A DNA stretch of 64,000 nt, from assembly GCA_031553415.1 (NCBI GenBank), contig JAVBLO010000019.1, positions 62,001 to 126,000 on the forward strand, in the 5' to 3' direction. The notes below the pieces were generated by a model. That model was not told the DNA's origin. It was given only the letters and a program-made list of their open reading frames with translations, and searched no databases. Made by a program: the position numbers and the translations under genes. The stretch comes from JAIRVZ01 sp031553415 (GTDB taxonomy: Bacteria; Bacteroidota; Bacteroidia; Bacteroidales; Azobacteroidaceae). Below are positions 27,976-37,465 of the stretch, in pieces. Within the stretch, counting starts at the first letter, position 1; every line of letters begins with the position of its first letter.

Positions 27976-29625
27976 TCAAAATTCATATTTACCAGAAGAT
28001 ATATCATCCGGATTTGCCCCATAAAAATATAAGGCGCCATAACTCCAGCTCTGCACTTTTATTCCCGGAAAAGTTGGCCTGTCCATTGTCAGGAGCACAT
28101 ACCTGTAAGGATATCCCTCCGGGAGTGGAACCACACTTGCCCATACACGTCCTGCCGGTTCCGGCCAATGCGGTTGCAGGTGAAGTTTCAGTTCGCCGAG
28201 TTCTTCAAGGCCGGGATAATTATGTATCCTTAGGTTTCCTCCAAGTCCTCCCATCAAGGCATAATGTTTATTTCCGATTCGTTGAATGGAAGTTCCTGTA
28301 GAATTTATTTTGATAGGTGGCGCTACGATTTTAAATTTTCCATTCCATTCATCAGATTCGAAAGTCCGTGATGTAATGGTTCCGTGAACAAAAGCAGAAG
28401 TCAGCAGTCTCCATTTTTTTGCAGTTTCATCATAAAATATACAGGGATCCTCGTTATGTCCATCTATAAAAGATGTATCTACAAGCGCCGCTTTCATTAC
28501 AGAATATCCTTTTCTTGGGTCTTTAGGAGAAGACGCTGTTATCAAACCGGTACCCGTTCTTCCTTCTTTATGGGCGCTACCGCCGAAATCGCAAACGTAT
28601 GCCCTCCATTCTTTAGCATTCCGGTCGTAAAACAAATGGGAAGCATAATCATTCCTTAATAAGCCATCACCATGATCGAAAACAATCATTCCTTCAAATT
28701 TCACATCAAAAACGGAAGGATCCAGACTGATAACGCCTTGCGCCGACTGCGGGGTGTCGATTCCCCTGCAACTGAATGTAAACCAAAGTCTTCCATTTTC
28801 GATATAGGGACTTAAATCTTCGTTAGATATCAGTCGTATATCTGCCTGCCCCATGCCCGAAGAGAGAAATGAACGCGCTCCACTTATAACAACTTTCCCT
28901 TGTAAATTCGAAACTAAATTGAATGTACATTCTCCTGCGGTTTTGATATTCCTGAAATCGAGAATATCTCCGAAATGTTCTTTTACAGGAATATGTCCAA
29001 TGTATTGGGTATTGCCGTTTTGAGTAACAAATATCCCAAGTGTACGGCCATACAACTGAGCCCTCAGGATAAAGGGTCCTTGTGGCAGAATGTCTCCGTA
29101 TTTCGTTTCTCTTTTCAATACATTTCCTTCATATATCCTGAGAAATATCTCATTGCCCCGGGCGGATAATTTTGAAATCACCTGTATCCTGTCCCGTAAA
29201 CCCATGCGGGCCAATTCAATGCCTATTTCTGAAGGGATTTTACCCGGGGCATAAGAATCAATATCTACTTCGTAAGTCGCATAAGGATTCACGCCTCCCA
29301 TATAAATACTTGCACTTTGAGTGCCTGCACTTGCATTGAAAACTAACTTGCCCTTTTCGATTATACTTTTGAAACTTTCATCTACTTTAGGTTTGTTATT
29401 ATCTGAAACCGTAAAGGCTGGGTGCATCGATTCAAATGCAACAATCTCTGATGGTACAAATTCGTTCAGGATAATATTATTCGAAAAAATAAACCGCCGG
29501 ACAGCCAATCTCTGGAATGATAAATCCAAGGGATTTACATCGGGTTTTCCTGAAGTTCCTTCGTCTGCCGAAAGAAGTGTGAAACCTGATAATAATAAAA
29601 ATACACAGAAAAACAATCGTTTCAT
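27976..29625 (-). CDS. Secreted protein with predicted beta-propeller, function unknown
   Basis: 549 residues with a signal peptide (about 1-20). I do not recognise a named family with certainty. Residues ~50-270 look like a lectin-type beta-sandwich (FESMHPAF, then ASIYMGGVNPYATYEVDID, LRAQLYGRTLGIFV). The C-terminal half looks like a five-bladed GH43/GH32-like propeller: YASHLFYDRNAKEWRAYVCDFGG, DGHNEDPCIFYDETAKKWRLL and the closing blade with GGNLRIHNYPGLEELGEL. HNEDP and YDRNAKEW resemble blade motifs of clan F/J hydrolases. It sits between the sulfatase and the oxidoreductase in the same run, so it probably acts on the same glycan. It could be a new glycosidase or a binding protein. Confidence 0.75.
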   Translation of the reverse strand: MKRLFFCVFLLLSGFTLLSADEGTSGKPDVNPLDLSFQRLAVRRFIFSNNIILNEFVPSEIVAFESMHPAFTVSDNNKPKVDESFKSIIEKGKLVFNASAGTQSASIYMGGVNPYATYEVDIDSYAPGKIPSEIGIELARMGLRDRIQVISKLSARGNEIFLRIYEGNVLKRETKYGDILPQGPFILRAQLYGRTLGIFVTQNGNTQYIGHIPVKEHFGDILDFRNIKTAGECTFNLVSNLQGKVVISGARSFLSSGMGQADIRLISNEDLSPYIENGRLWFTFSCRGIDTPQSAQGVISLDPSVFDVKFEGMIVFDHGDGLLRNDYASHLFYDRNAKEWRAYVCDFGGSAHKEGRTGTGLITASSPKDPRKGYSVMKAALVDTSFIDGHNEDPCIFYDETAKKWRLLTSAFVHGTITSRTFESDEWNGKFKIVAPPIKINSTGTSIQRIGNKHYALMGGLGGNLRIHNYPGLEELGELKLHLQPHWPEPAGRVWASVVPLPEGYPYRYVLLTMDRPTFPGIKVQSWSYGALYFYGANPDDISSGKYEF

Positions 29626-29637
29626 ATTTGATTACAT

Positions 29638-31302
29638 TTATTTTTCGTTATAAATTTCGTACTTAGGTCCGTTGGGACGATAGGTATTCATTAGTTCCGG
29701 GAATGACTCGACATGACATCTTTTGGCCCATGCATCATATAAGTTTTCCAGTTCCCTGGCTTTTTCCGGATATTGTTGTATAAGGTTGTGCTGTTCTGTC
29801 CGGTCATTATTGATGTTATATAATTCCCATTTTTGCCCGTTAAAATAGGAAGCAACTAATTTCCAATCTCCGGATCGTACCATCCGGTTGCCTTCGTGTT
29901 CGGCAAAAACCGGCCGGCTTTTTATCTTTTTCCCGTTGAACATAGGAACCAGAGTCACACCTTCCATTGGCAAAACAGTATGTCCTTTGAATTCTGCCGG
30001 ATATTTTGTTCCGGAAACATCTAAGCAAGTGGTCATCAAATCGGTAAAATGGCAGGGTTGGAAATCTATACTTCCTTTTTTCTTTATCTTATTACCCCAC
30101 CAGGCAATTCCGGGGGTAGAGATACCTCCTTCGTGTGCAAAGTGTTTGTACAATGAAAGTGGAGTACAACAAGCGTTTGCCCAGCCGGTGCCATAATGAT
30201 GATATGTTCCTTTCAAGCCCATCTGATCCAGTTCTGCGCCAACATGCGTGTTATACTCGGATCCGGTTTTGTAATCAAATCCAAACTCATGCCATTCAGC
30301 GCACGCTCCGTTGTCGGACATAAAGAGAATCAGTGTGTTATCCAATTGTCCGGTTTGTTTCAACGCATCCAGGAATCTTCCGATATTTTCGTCCATGATA
30401 TCTACCATAGCAGCATAAATAGCCATTCTCCGGGCCAGGTCTTTTTGCTGGTCGGTTGTCAGACTATTCCATGCAGGAATAGGATGTATTTTATCTTCTC
30501 CAATAGATAGAGGCACGATTCCCCGGGGACTGTTTCCGGGATTGTTTTGCATCAATCCCATTTCCATCACACGTTTGTATCTTTCATCACGGATTGTATC
30601 CCAACCTTTCATATACATTTCCATGTATTTGTCAGTTCTTTCTTTCGGAGCCTGCAACGGGAAATGCGGTGCATTATAAGCTAAATACAAGAAAAGAGGT
30701 TTCTGTTGTTTATCAGCTTTTTGTGCAAATTCAATCGCATAGTCAGTAATAGCATTGGTTGCATAAAATTCATCCTCAGGATACACTTTTACCGATGATT
30801 TATCGGGAAGTTTAGTATATTTTTTCTGATCCCAGAAAGAATCGAAACCTCCCAGCAGACCATAATAATCTTCAAATCCCCTGTCGGTAGGATTTTGTTT
30901 TCCCAAATGCCATTTGCCGGACATGGCTGTGTAATAGCCGTTTAGTCGCAATGCTTCGGCAATTGTTACATTGTTGTCGTCGCGGAATCCATTGTAGCCC
31001 TGCGGCCAGTTTTCTCTTCCCCCTTCCATCTGTCCAACACCTACCTGGTGCGGATATAACCCGGTAAGTAAACAAGCTCGGGAAGGGCAACTGCGGGCAG
31101 AATTGTACATTTCTGTAAACCGGATTCCCTGTCCGGCTAAGCCGTCCAGTACCGGAGTTTTGATTTCTCCGCCGAAACATCCTAAATCGGAAAAACCCAA
31201 ATCGTCGACAAGGATCAATACAATATTAGGTTGTTTGGCCTGAACAGGCAGGAAGCCGCAGCTTCCTGCCAAAAGCGGGAATAATATGCCTATCTTATCC
31301 AT
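29638..31302 (-). CDS. Sulfatase of the Ser-type formylglycine class
   Basis: 554 residues from the ATG at 31302, chosen because it directly opens a signal sequence (MDKIGILFPLLAGSCGFLPVQA); the frame extends to 31326, overlapping the stop of the upstream gene. Arylsulfatase (S1) landmarks are present: PNIVLILVDDLGFSDLGCFGG with metal-binding Asp residues, the activation motif SCPSRACLLTG, GKWHLG, and FMSDNGACAEW. In the motif C/S-x-P-x-R the residue to be oxidised is two before Pro, so here it is Ser71, which in bacteria needs an anaerobic sulfatase-maturating enzyme. No maturase gene is in the window. It is placed between a GH43 and the propeller protein, implying a sulfated or sulfate-ester-bearing glycan target (inference). 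Confidence 0.92.
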   Translation of the reverse strand: MDKIGILFPLLAGSCGFLPVQAKQPNIVLILVDDLGFSDLGCFGGEIKTPVLDGLAGQGIRFTEMYNSARSCPSRACLLTGLYPHQVGVGQMEGGRENWPQGYNGFRDDNNVTIAEALRLNGYYTAMSGKWHLGKQNPTDRGFEDYYGLLGGFDSFWDQKKYTKLPDKSSVKVYPEDEFYATNAITDYAIEFAQKADKQQKPLFLYLAYNAPHFPLQAPKERTDKYMEMYMKGWDTIRDERYKRVMEMGLMQNNPGNSPRGIVPLSIGEDKIHPIPAWNSLTTDQQKDLARRMAIYAAMVDIMDENIGRFLDALKQTGQLDNTLILFMSDNGACAEWHEFGFDYKTGSEYNTHVGAELDQMGLKGTYHHYGTGWANACCTPLSLYKHFAHEGGISTPGIAWWGNKIKKKGSIDFQPCHFTDLMTTCLDVSGTKYPAEFKGHTVLPMEGVTLVPMFNGKKIKSRPVFAEHEGNRMVRSGDWKLVASYFNGQKWELYNINNDRTEQHNLIQQYPEKARELENLYDAWAKRCHVESFPELMNTYRPNGPKYEIYNEK

Positions 31303-31322
31303 GGTTTCATTTTTTATTACCA

Positions 31323-34300
31323 TCATCTGTTTACAATAAAACGGGAGGTGTAAACCTGATCGTTATTTTGCGCAAACAGAAAATACATTCCGGGATTCAA
31401 TCTATCTATACATATTTGGTCGGAACCATCAGGAATATGATGTAATACTTTTTCACCTGCAAGGGAATATATCGTTATTTCTCCGGCATCTTCCGGGGAA
31501 TAATAAAGCACATGATTGGCCGGATTAGGGAATACCCTGAATGCTTCCCGGATGATCTTTTTCAATCCGGTCGCATGAAGTTCCGCCGATCCTTTTACAA
31601 TACCTCCGTCTGTAGTGTATGCTGTAATTTTCACATTCCCCGATGCATGTCTGGTAAGTGTTCCATCTTCACTAACAGAAGCAATGGAAGGATCAGAGCT
31701 TTCCCAGTACAATGTCTGATTGGTCGCATTCAGTGGCAGAATCGTTGCATTGAGCTTCACGGATTCTCCGGGAGCGCACTCAACAGGATCGATTGTAATG
31801 CTCTTCACTGCTACCGCACCGGATTGGTAATGTAGCATACCATTGTAAATTGCCGGAAGGTTTTCCGTATATAATCCGACACTTGCTTTCCCCCAATTGC
31901 CTTCAACTTTAGCAATATAAGCATCATCCACAAATAGATGTAAACCATCCGACTCACGGCGGCAACGAAGGAAGTATCCTGAAGAAGCTTCTTCATCAAA
32001 ATAAGCAGAAAATGCACGGGAGGCTTTGCCTGCATTATTAGTCACATCCATCCGGATAGCTGTAGTTTTTACGTCAGGAAAACTGAAATGATTCATATAG
32101 GAGAAGCGTAATTCTCCTTCCAATTGAGTATTCAGCAAAGCCCATGAATCATTTTGCAGCGCATAAAACTGTACGGTTTTTGGCAGATCGAATGTCTGGT
32201 TCAGATACGGGTAACTACCCTCGAACCACAAGATATCTATTCCCGAAATAAGCGATTCGTTCCTGAAATCATACCGGTAAGATGTGGTAGGATATTCATT
32301 AAGTGTATAATAACGAAGGACTTTTTTCTTCAGTGATATGGATTGGGTTGCTATAGGAGACCCGTTTTCTTTTCCTTCTATATCTAACATTTTTGTTGCA
32401 TAATTCACGGTTGCGCGGACATAATTCTGCTCATCTATATACAGTGGATAATATCCTACTTTCCCGACAGAAGGGAGCTGAACATTCTTCATATACGTCG
32501 AAAATTCATAATTCCATGCCGGATCGCCTTTGAATGTTGCAGAAGACCCTGTAGCAGCTGACTGCACCAGCCCGTTTGCAGATACATTCCAGGTTCCTGA
32601 GGTATTTTTCCATCCGCTGATATTTTGATCATATTCATCCCAACCCATTGTATATTGAATCGCATCAAAAGAAACCTTATCGGAAGAGGCAGTAAGTCCC
32701 ACTGTTCCTTTACCATCGAATGAAGTGATAATTTCTCCGTCTAAAGTTAGATTAAAATAATCTAATTCCACCTTGAAGCGGTTATCATTTTTATAAACCG
32801 TCAGCGTATGCCATGGTTCGTCATAAGCAGATACCAACGGATTGTCTTCTAAGAAAGCAAATTTTTCCGGTAAGTTTGCCGTTGTTTCCGAGATAGTTCC
32901 ATTGATATTTTTTTGAATTTTCCATGTCTTATCCCGCTTGATAGTTATCTTCAACCAATTCTGTTCATCCTGGTAAAAGGCATACACTCCGGCACTACCG
33001 TTGGCTTCCTTGATACGGAAAGGAACTTCAAAACGATAATTGGTTTCAGGCTCCTTGCGGAAAATCAATTCTCCACCCGTAGCAGAAACCGGTTGGAGTA
33101 TACCTCCATAAACTTTCCATGAAGTATCTCCCAAAAAACGATAAGGATAATAAATCGAATAATCGCAGTATGTTATAAAAGTCGGCAAGGCAGGTTTAGG
33201 ACGATAACCGTAAGTGTTTTTAACCGTACTGTTTTCTACAACAACTTCTTTATTGTAAAAATGAATCCGGTCGACTCCCTGTTGCTGGCTTGCATTGAAA
33301 TAAGCCATGTACATCATCCAGCGTTCGAAACCATTCGGACCGGTCACAAAATTCGGCTGGGCAGGACAAATCACGATATCTTCCATATCTTTATCCCCTG
33401 TATCATACAATCCGAAATCGATAAACTGATGGCAAGCCTGATCTGAGCAGGGACTGGTAGCCTCCACGGCAATAATATTTTCCCCTTTAACAAACAATGA
33501 AGGATCAAGTTGCATCGCACTATATGTGTGGTTGAGGGTATTGATGTTGATTTTATTTCCGTTGATATAGAAATTGGCATCGGCATAAGCCCAATGTTTC
33601 AGCGCTATTCTTGAAGGTACTTGATCCAAAGTGAATTTTCTCCGGATGTAAATACTAGGTGTAGTCCATGCGGTTTTTCGGGCTCGTACTTTGGCGTTTG
33701 TAGCCACTGTAGCGGAGTAAAGATCGTATTCTTGTCGTCCGTAACCTCCTTGAGCGGTTGTCCATGAACTGTCGTCGAAGCTAACATCCGTCCAGTTTGT
33801 ACCCGGAGTTATCGTGGTTTTATATTTGGAAGTCCAACCGCCATGTTCTGCTGTGTTTAAAATCACTTTATAATCAATCAAGTGTTGTTCGGTATTGCGA
33901 GCCAAGATCGGATGAGGATATTTTTTCGAGTTGTTAAAGTTCATAACTTGGTCGCTTTCCGCAACACCGACTTCATACATACCGGAACGGGCTCCCATCC
34001 GGTTTACCGCAAAAGACAGATAATATCTTCCACGATGCTTGAACAGTTCCGGTCCTTCAAAATTGTGATGACTGACACTGGTAGGATGTCCCGGCTGATG
34101 TGTTAGTTGCACGCTTCCAATCGTGATATCTTTACGTACAAAGGGTGAATTCATCTTCATTGTCCATAATTCGGGACCGTTGATATTGGAAGCGGCGCCT
34201 GTCAAAGGATGCGGATCTGCCGGATTTCGTTTCTTCACCCAGTAAAAATCGCCGTTCTCGTTCTGGAATACCTGTACATCAATCCCGTAATCATCGAAAG

Positions 34301-34730
34301 GCTCATTGATTGAGCTTTCTTTGTACGGACCAAGCGGTGTAGCCGAATAAGCATGACCGATACCATTCCAATAGGCGTGAAAAACTCCGTTACGGTATGC
34401 AATGTCACCGGCCTGCACTTCTTTATAAGTACTTGCCTGTGTCCATTTTGGGTCATTCAACCAAAGCGCCCCGTTGGTGGTTATTGATTGCACTCCATCT
34501 CCCCAGTTTACCATGTTTTTAGATGGGTAAAGCTTTCCCCTGGTTCCGGCTCCCATCGCATAATAATAGCCCATAAAGCGCTCCACGCAACCATCCCGCA
34601 AACCCAGTATTACCGGATTGCTGAGCCTGTCTGCCTGCGGTTGGGAAAATATAATTCCCGGGCAAGCAAACAGACAGATCAATACTCCTGAAAAGAAGAT
34701 TTTGTATTTACTAAATGATATGTTTTTCAT
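31323..34730 (-). CDS. Large modular GH43-like glycoside hydrolase with T9SS domain
   Basis: 1135 residues with a signal peptide (about 1-29). A GH43-like five-bladed propeller is split: candidate catalytic residues are Asp46 (LRDGC), Asp151 (GIDVQVF) and Glu225 (NFEGPELF). A GH2-like sugar-binding jelly roll (about 290-430, TNWTDVSFDDSSWTTAQGGYGRQEYD) is inserted before the last propeller blade (GFERWMMYMAYFNA). Then come two lectin/CBM66-like sandwiches (about 540-690 and 700-970), a Big_2 Ig-like domain (about 975-1055) and a sorting domain with VFPNPANHVLYY. GH43 members in PULs act mostly on arabinan or galactan side chains. Its stop lies 21 bp upstream of the chosen sulfatase start. Confidence 0.85.
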   Translation of the reverse strand: MKNISFSKYKIFFSGVLICLFACPGIIFSQPQADRLSNPVILGLRDGCVERFMGYYYAMGAGTRGKLYPSKNMVNWGDGVQSITTNGALWLNDPKWTQASTYKEVQAGDIAYRNGVFHAYWNGIGHAYSATPLGPYKESSINEPFDDYGIDVQVFQNENGDFYWVKKRNPADPHPLTGAASNINGPELWTMKMNSPFVRKDITIGSVQLTHQPGHPTSVSHHNFEGPELFKHRGRYYLSFAVNRMGARSGMYEVGVAESDQVMNFNNSKKYPHPILARNTEQHLIDYKVILNTAEHGGWTSKYKTTITPGTNWTDVSFDDSSWTTAQGGYGRQEYDLYSATVATNAKVRARKTAWTTPSIYIRRKFTLDQVPSRIALKHWAYADANFYINGNKININTLNHTYSAMQLDPSLFVKGENIIAVEATSPCSDQACHQFIDFGLYDTGDKDMEDIVICPAQPNFVTGPNGFERWMMYMAYFNASQQQGVDRIHFYNKEVVVENSTVKNTYGYRPKPALPTFITYCDYSIYYPYRFLGDTSWKVYGGILQPVSATGGELIFRKEPETNYRFEVPFRIKEANGSAGVYAFYQDEQNWLKITIKRDKTWKIQKNINGTISETTANLPEKFAFLEDNPLVSAYDEPWHTLTVYKNDNRFKVELDYFNLTLDGEIITSFDGKGTVGLTASSDKVSFDAIQYTMGWDEYDQNISGWKNTSGTWNVSANGLVQSAATGSSATFKGDPAWNYEFSTYMKNVQLPSVGKVGYYPLYIDEQNYVRATVNYATKMLDIEGKENGSPIATQSISLKKKVLRYYTLNEYPTTSYRYDFRNESLISGIDILWFEGSYPYLNQTFDLPKTVQFYALQNDSWALLNTQLEGELRFSYMNHFSFPDVKTTAIRMDVTNNAGKASRAFSAYFDEEASSGYFLRCRRESDGLHLFVDDAYIAKVEGNWGKASVGLYTENLPAIYNGMLHYQSGAVAVKSITIDPVECAPGESVKLNATILPLNATNQTLYWESSDPSIASVSEDGTLTRHASGNVKITAYTTDGGIVKGSAELHATGLKKIIREAFRVFPNPANHVLYYSPEDAGEITIYSLAGEKVLHHIPDGSDQICIDRLNPGMYFLFAQNNDQVYTSRFIVNR

Positions 34731-34736
34731 TGAAAA

Positions 34737-37451
34737 TTATTCTTTCATTATTTTTTGACTACTTATTCCGGATGTACTTTTTGCTTCCAATATATACAAT
34801 CCGGCGGGAAAGCCTTTCATATCAACAGGTTCGAAATCCTGTTGCGCATACATCAGATTTCCTGTCAGGTTATAAATGCGGATACTGCCTATGTTCTCAT
34901 TCGCCTGAATGAATAACATATCCTTTACAGGATTGGGATAAAATATACAATCCTGATCTGCATTTGCTACTGTTTTGATGCCTGTTCCTGAATCTGCGAT
35001 TGCTACCACGAGATTATCAAAACGGACGTGACAGGAATGGGAACGGAAGCCTACTTTTCCGGAGATAATAGGATCCGGATCGGTATAATCAATTTTGGGT
35101 GTAGTCATATCATCGACATACACTTTGATATTCGCACCATTCGTAATCACTCTGACATGATAACTCCTGTTCAGGTAATAGTTACCCGGACAAGTAGTCA
35201 AAGATGTCCAACTGTAATTATGTTTTCCCAGGGTTATTCTTTCAGTTCCGATTCCGACAAAATATCCCTGCAAGAAATCGGTTCCTAATTGTGAATTGTT
35301 GTTTTCTCCGCCATTCGCCGGATTGTTTACCCTGAAAAGAAGTCCGGCATTCATCCCGTTTATATATGTTATATCGCAATCGATGGTATAATCTGTCCAT
35401 CCGGTATATCCCATCGCGCGCTTTCCATAGCCGTTTATATTTGCCATTCCATCAACGATTGACCAGCTACCATCTGTATAATTCCAACTACTGCCGAATT
35501 TCGTATCAAATGTATCTGTAATAGTTACCGGATTGTTATTCCCCTCCTTGAACTGCATTTCGTATAATTCAAATTCGCCCTGAACAGCTTCTATTCTTAA
35601 GGTTTGATAACCAGCTGTCAGGTTAAGCCCTTTGATAGTATATGTTTGCCATGTATTACCTGTAACAGGAAGTGTAATGGCTCCGGTCAGTTCTGTATCT
35701 CCCTGGAATATCTTTATTTGAGAAGACACATCTGATGTTGAATATCTGATACCTACGTTATACACACCTGTCGATTTCACATTTACATTATACTTGTACC
35801 ATTCTCCGGCTTGTATAGAAGTGATATGATATCCTCCGTTGCTATTTTTACTTACATCCACATCATCGTTCCTGGAGTACTGATTACCCGGGTTACCGGC
35901 ATTTCCTTTGGTAAGATCATGATATCCGATTCCTTCTCCTCCGGTATTGTAATGAACAGCCTGAATATCTCCCGGTATAGGTTTGTAAGTATCAAAAATA
36001 CCAGATCCATTTACCTTGTCATTTATGGCAATATAAGAAAAATGACCTTCGCAATTATGGGTAATATAACCTATTTTTCCTCCATCCAAATTACTTGTTA
36101 GAGTAGCTTTAGCCAATCCGTCTACAAAGAATTTATAATTCTTTTCATATTTTTCAATCCGGATACTGTGCCAGACAGAGAGATCGAAACCTGAGGGCAA
36201 ATCATACTTCTGAGAAGTTCCCCATACATTATTTATTAAGAAATTAATCTCTACCTGATTAATAGCACTATTCAATAAAACAATCCCATAGTTTTGCTCA
36301 TCGGTATAACTGAAAATGGCACCAAGTTTCGGATCATTTCCGTTTAGAGTTCCTTTCTTAACAGTAAATTCGGCACTATAATCAGATGCTGAGAAAGAAG
36401 TAAAAACAGCTTTATATTCAGCATCTGTTTTATCCTGAGACATCAGGTCTTTATTTACAATATTCCAGTTACCACCATCAAACATTGTCCAGTTTGCGCC
36501 AATATCATCCCTGTCGAAGAAATCGGAAGTTGCTAATGCAGGATTTTGTTGCGCCCAGTTTGTTGCGCCTAACATCAACATCTTGTCTCCATTCCATGCC
36601 ATACGATCATAGTCGAAATGTCTGTTTGGAGCTGCTCCTCCACCTATTCGTTCCAGATTATGGTAGGTAAAATAATACGTATCTAAGTCGGGCCCGATAA
36701 AAGCCGTTCCATGTCCAAGTCCGTAAAAACTTCCTTCTGTGTTTATCAGGATCGGATTTTGCACTTTTTGCGGAGTATAACTACTGATAGGACCTGCTGT
36801 GTTCATGCCATAATCGACCCTATATCCACTGGACCATACATGGTTACCTGTATACAATAAATAATAAATTCCATTCCTTTTGATAACACAAGGAGCTTCT
36901 GTCCATTGTCCGGCCATCTGCGCGTTCAGGTTAACGGTCTGTCCGATTGTAGTCGGAGTAGCCATTGCACATCCTAAAATTCCGGCGCTATTAGCATGAT
37001 AGAAATACCACTTGGCATCGTCATCAATAAAAACAGATCCGTCAATTGAATGCCCCAGGTTTCCGGTTACAGGAGTAAAAGGACCTTTCGGATTATTACT
37101 GGTCAATACATAGTGACCATTACCAGCCGGGGAAGCATACATATAAAAAGTCCCATTCCAGTACACCACTTCCGGTGCATACGAGTTATTAGTGGTAGAA
37201 TTGGAGCAACAGACAACCGCTTTTGTCCAGCTAACCAGGTCTTTTGATGTCCAGCATAAAACTTCCTGATTCCGGCTGCTTGAATATAAGTAGTAAGTCC
37301 CTCTGAATTTAAATATATAAGGATCGCCTATACCCATCTCCGCTTGCCCGGAAAGATTCATCGGATTTTGCCACGCAAATACAGGAAAAAATGATGTAAA
37401 GAATGCCAGAATGACACCTACAAGTCCTTTTTTAATGTTTTTCATTTTCAA
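34737..37451 (-). CDS. Modular GH43 hydrolase with CBM6- and CBM66-like modules, T9SS
   Basis: 904 residues. A signal peptide (about 1-26) is followed by a GH43 propeller (about 35-310) with the standard triad: Asp43 in GIGDPYIF, Asp137 in SIDGSVF and Glu185 in WTEAPCV. A CBM66/LamG-like sandwich (about 315-465), a CBM6-like module (about 480-620, AGEWYKYNVNVKSTGVYNV), another CBM66-like sandwich (about 625-805) and a T9SS type A domain (FYPNPVKDMLFIQ) follow. The order suggests a secreted or cell-surface enzyme working on insoluble or polymeric substrate, most likely arabinose- or galactose-containing side chains. It begins 14 bp downstream of the HTCS-2 stop, so enzyme and sensor are probably cotranscribed. 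Confidence 0.92.
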   Translation of the reverse strand: MKMKNIKKGLVGVILAFFTSFFPVFAWQNPMNLSGQAEMGIGDPYIFKFRGTYYLYSSSRNQEVLCWTSKDLVSWTKAVVCCSNSTTNNSYAPEVVYWNGTFYMYASPAGNGHYVLTSNNPKGPFTPVTGNLGHSIDGSVFIDDDAKWYFYHANSAGILGCAMATPTTIGQTVNLNAQMAGQWTEAPCVIKRNGIYYLLYTGNHVWSSGYRVDYGMNTAGPISSYTPQKVQNPILINTEGSFYGLGHGTAFIGPDLDTYYFTYHNLERIGGGAAPNRHFDYDRMAWNGDKMLMLGATNWAQQNPALATSDFFDRDDIGANWTMFDGGNWNIVNKDLMSQDKTDAEYKAVFTSFSASDYSAEFTVKKGTLNGNDPKLGAIFSYTDEQNYGIVLLNSAINQVEINFLINNVWGTSQKYDLPSGFDLSVWHSIRIEKYEKNYKFFVDGLAKATLTSNLDGGKIGYITHNCEGHFSYIAINDKVNGSGIFDTYKPIPGDIQAVHYNTGGEGIGYHDLTKGNAGNPGNQYSRNDDVDVSKNSNGGYHITSIQAGEWYKYNVNVKSTGVYNVGIRYSTSDVSSQIKIFQGDTELTGAITLPVTGNTWQTYTIKGLNLTAGYQTLRIEAVQGEFELYEMQFKEGNNNPVTITDTFDTKFGSSWNYTDGSWSIVDGMANINGYGKRAMGYTGWTDYTIDCDITYINGMNAGLLFRVNNPANGGENNNSQLGTDFLQGYFVGIGTERITLGKHNYSWTSLTTCPGNYYLNRSYHVRVITNGANIKVYVDDMTTPKIDYTDPDPIISGKVGFRSHSCHVRFDNLVVAIADSGTGIKTVANADQDCIFYPNPVKDMLFIQANENIGSIRIYNLTGNLMYAQQDFEPVDMKGFPAGLYILEAKSTSGISSQKIMKE

Positions 37452-37465
37452 ATTTATAAATAGGT

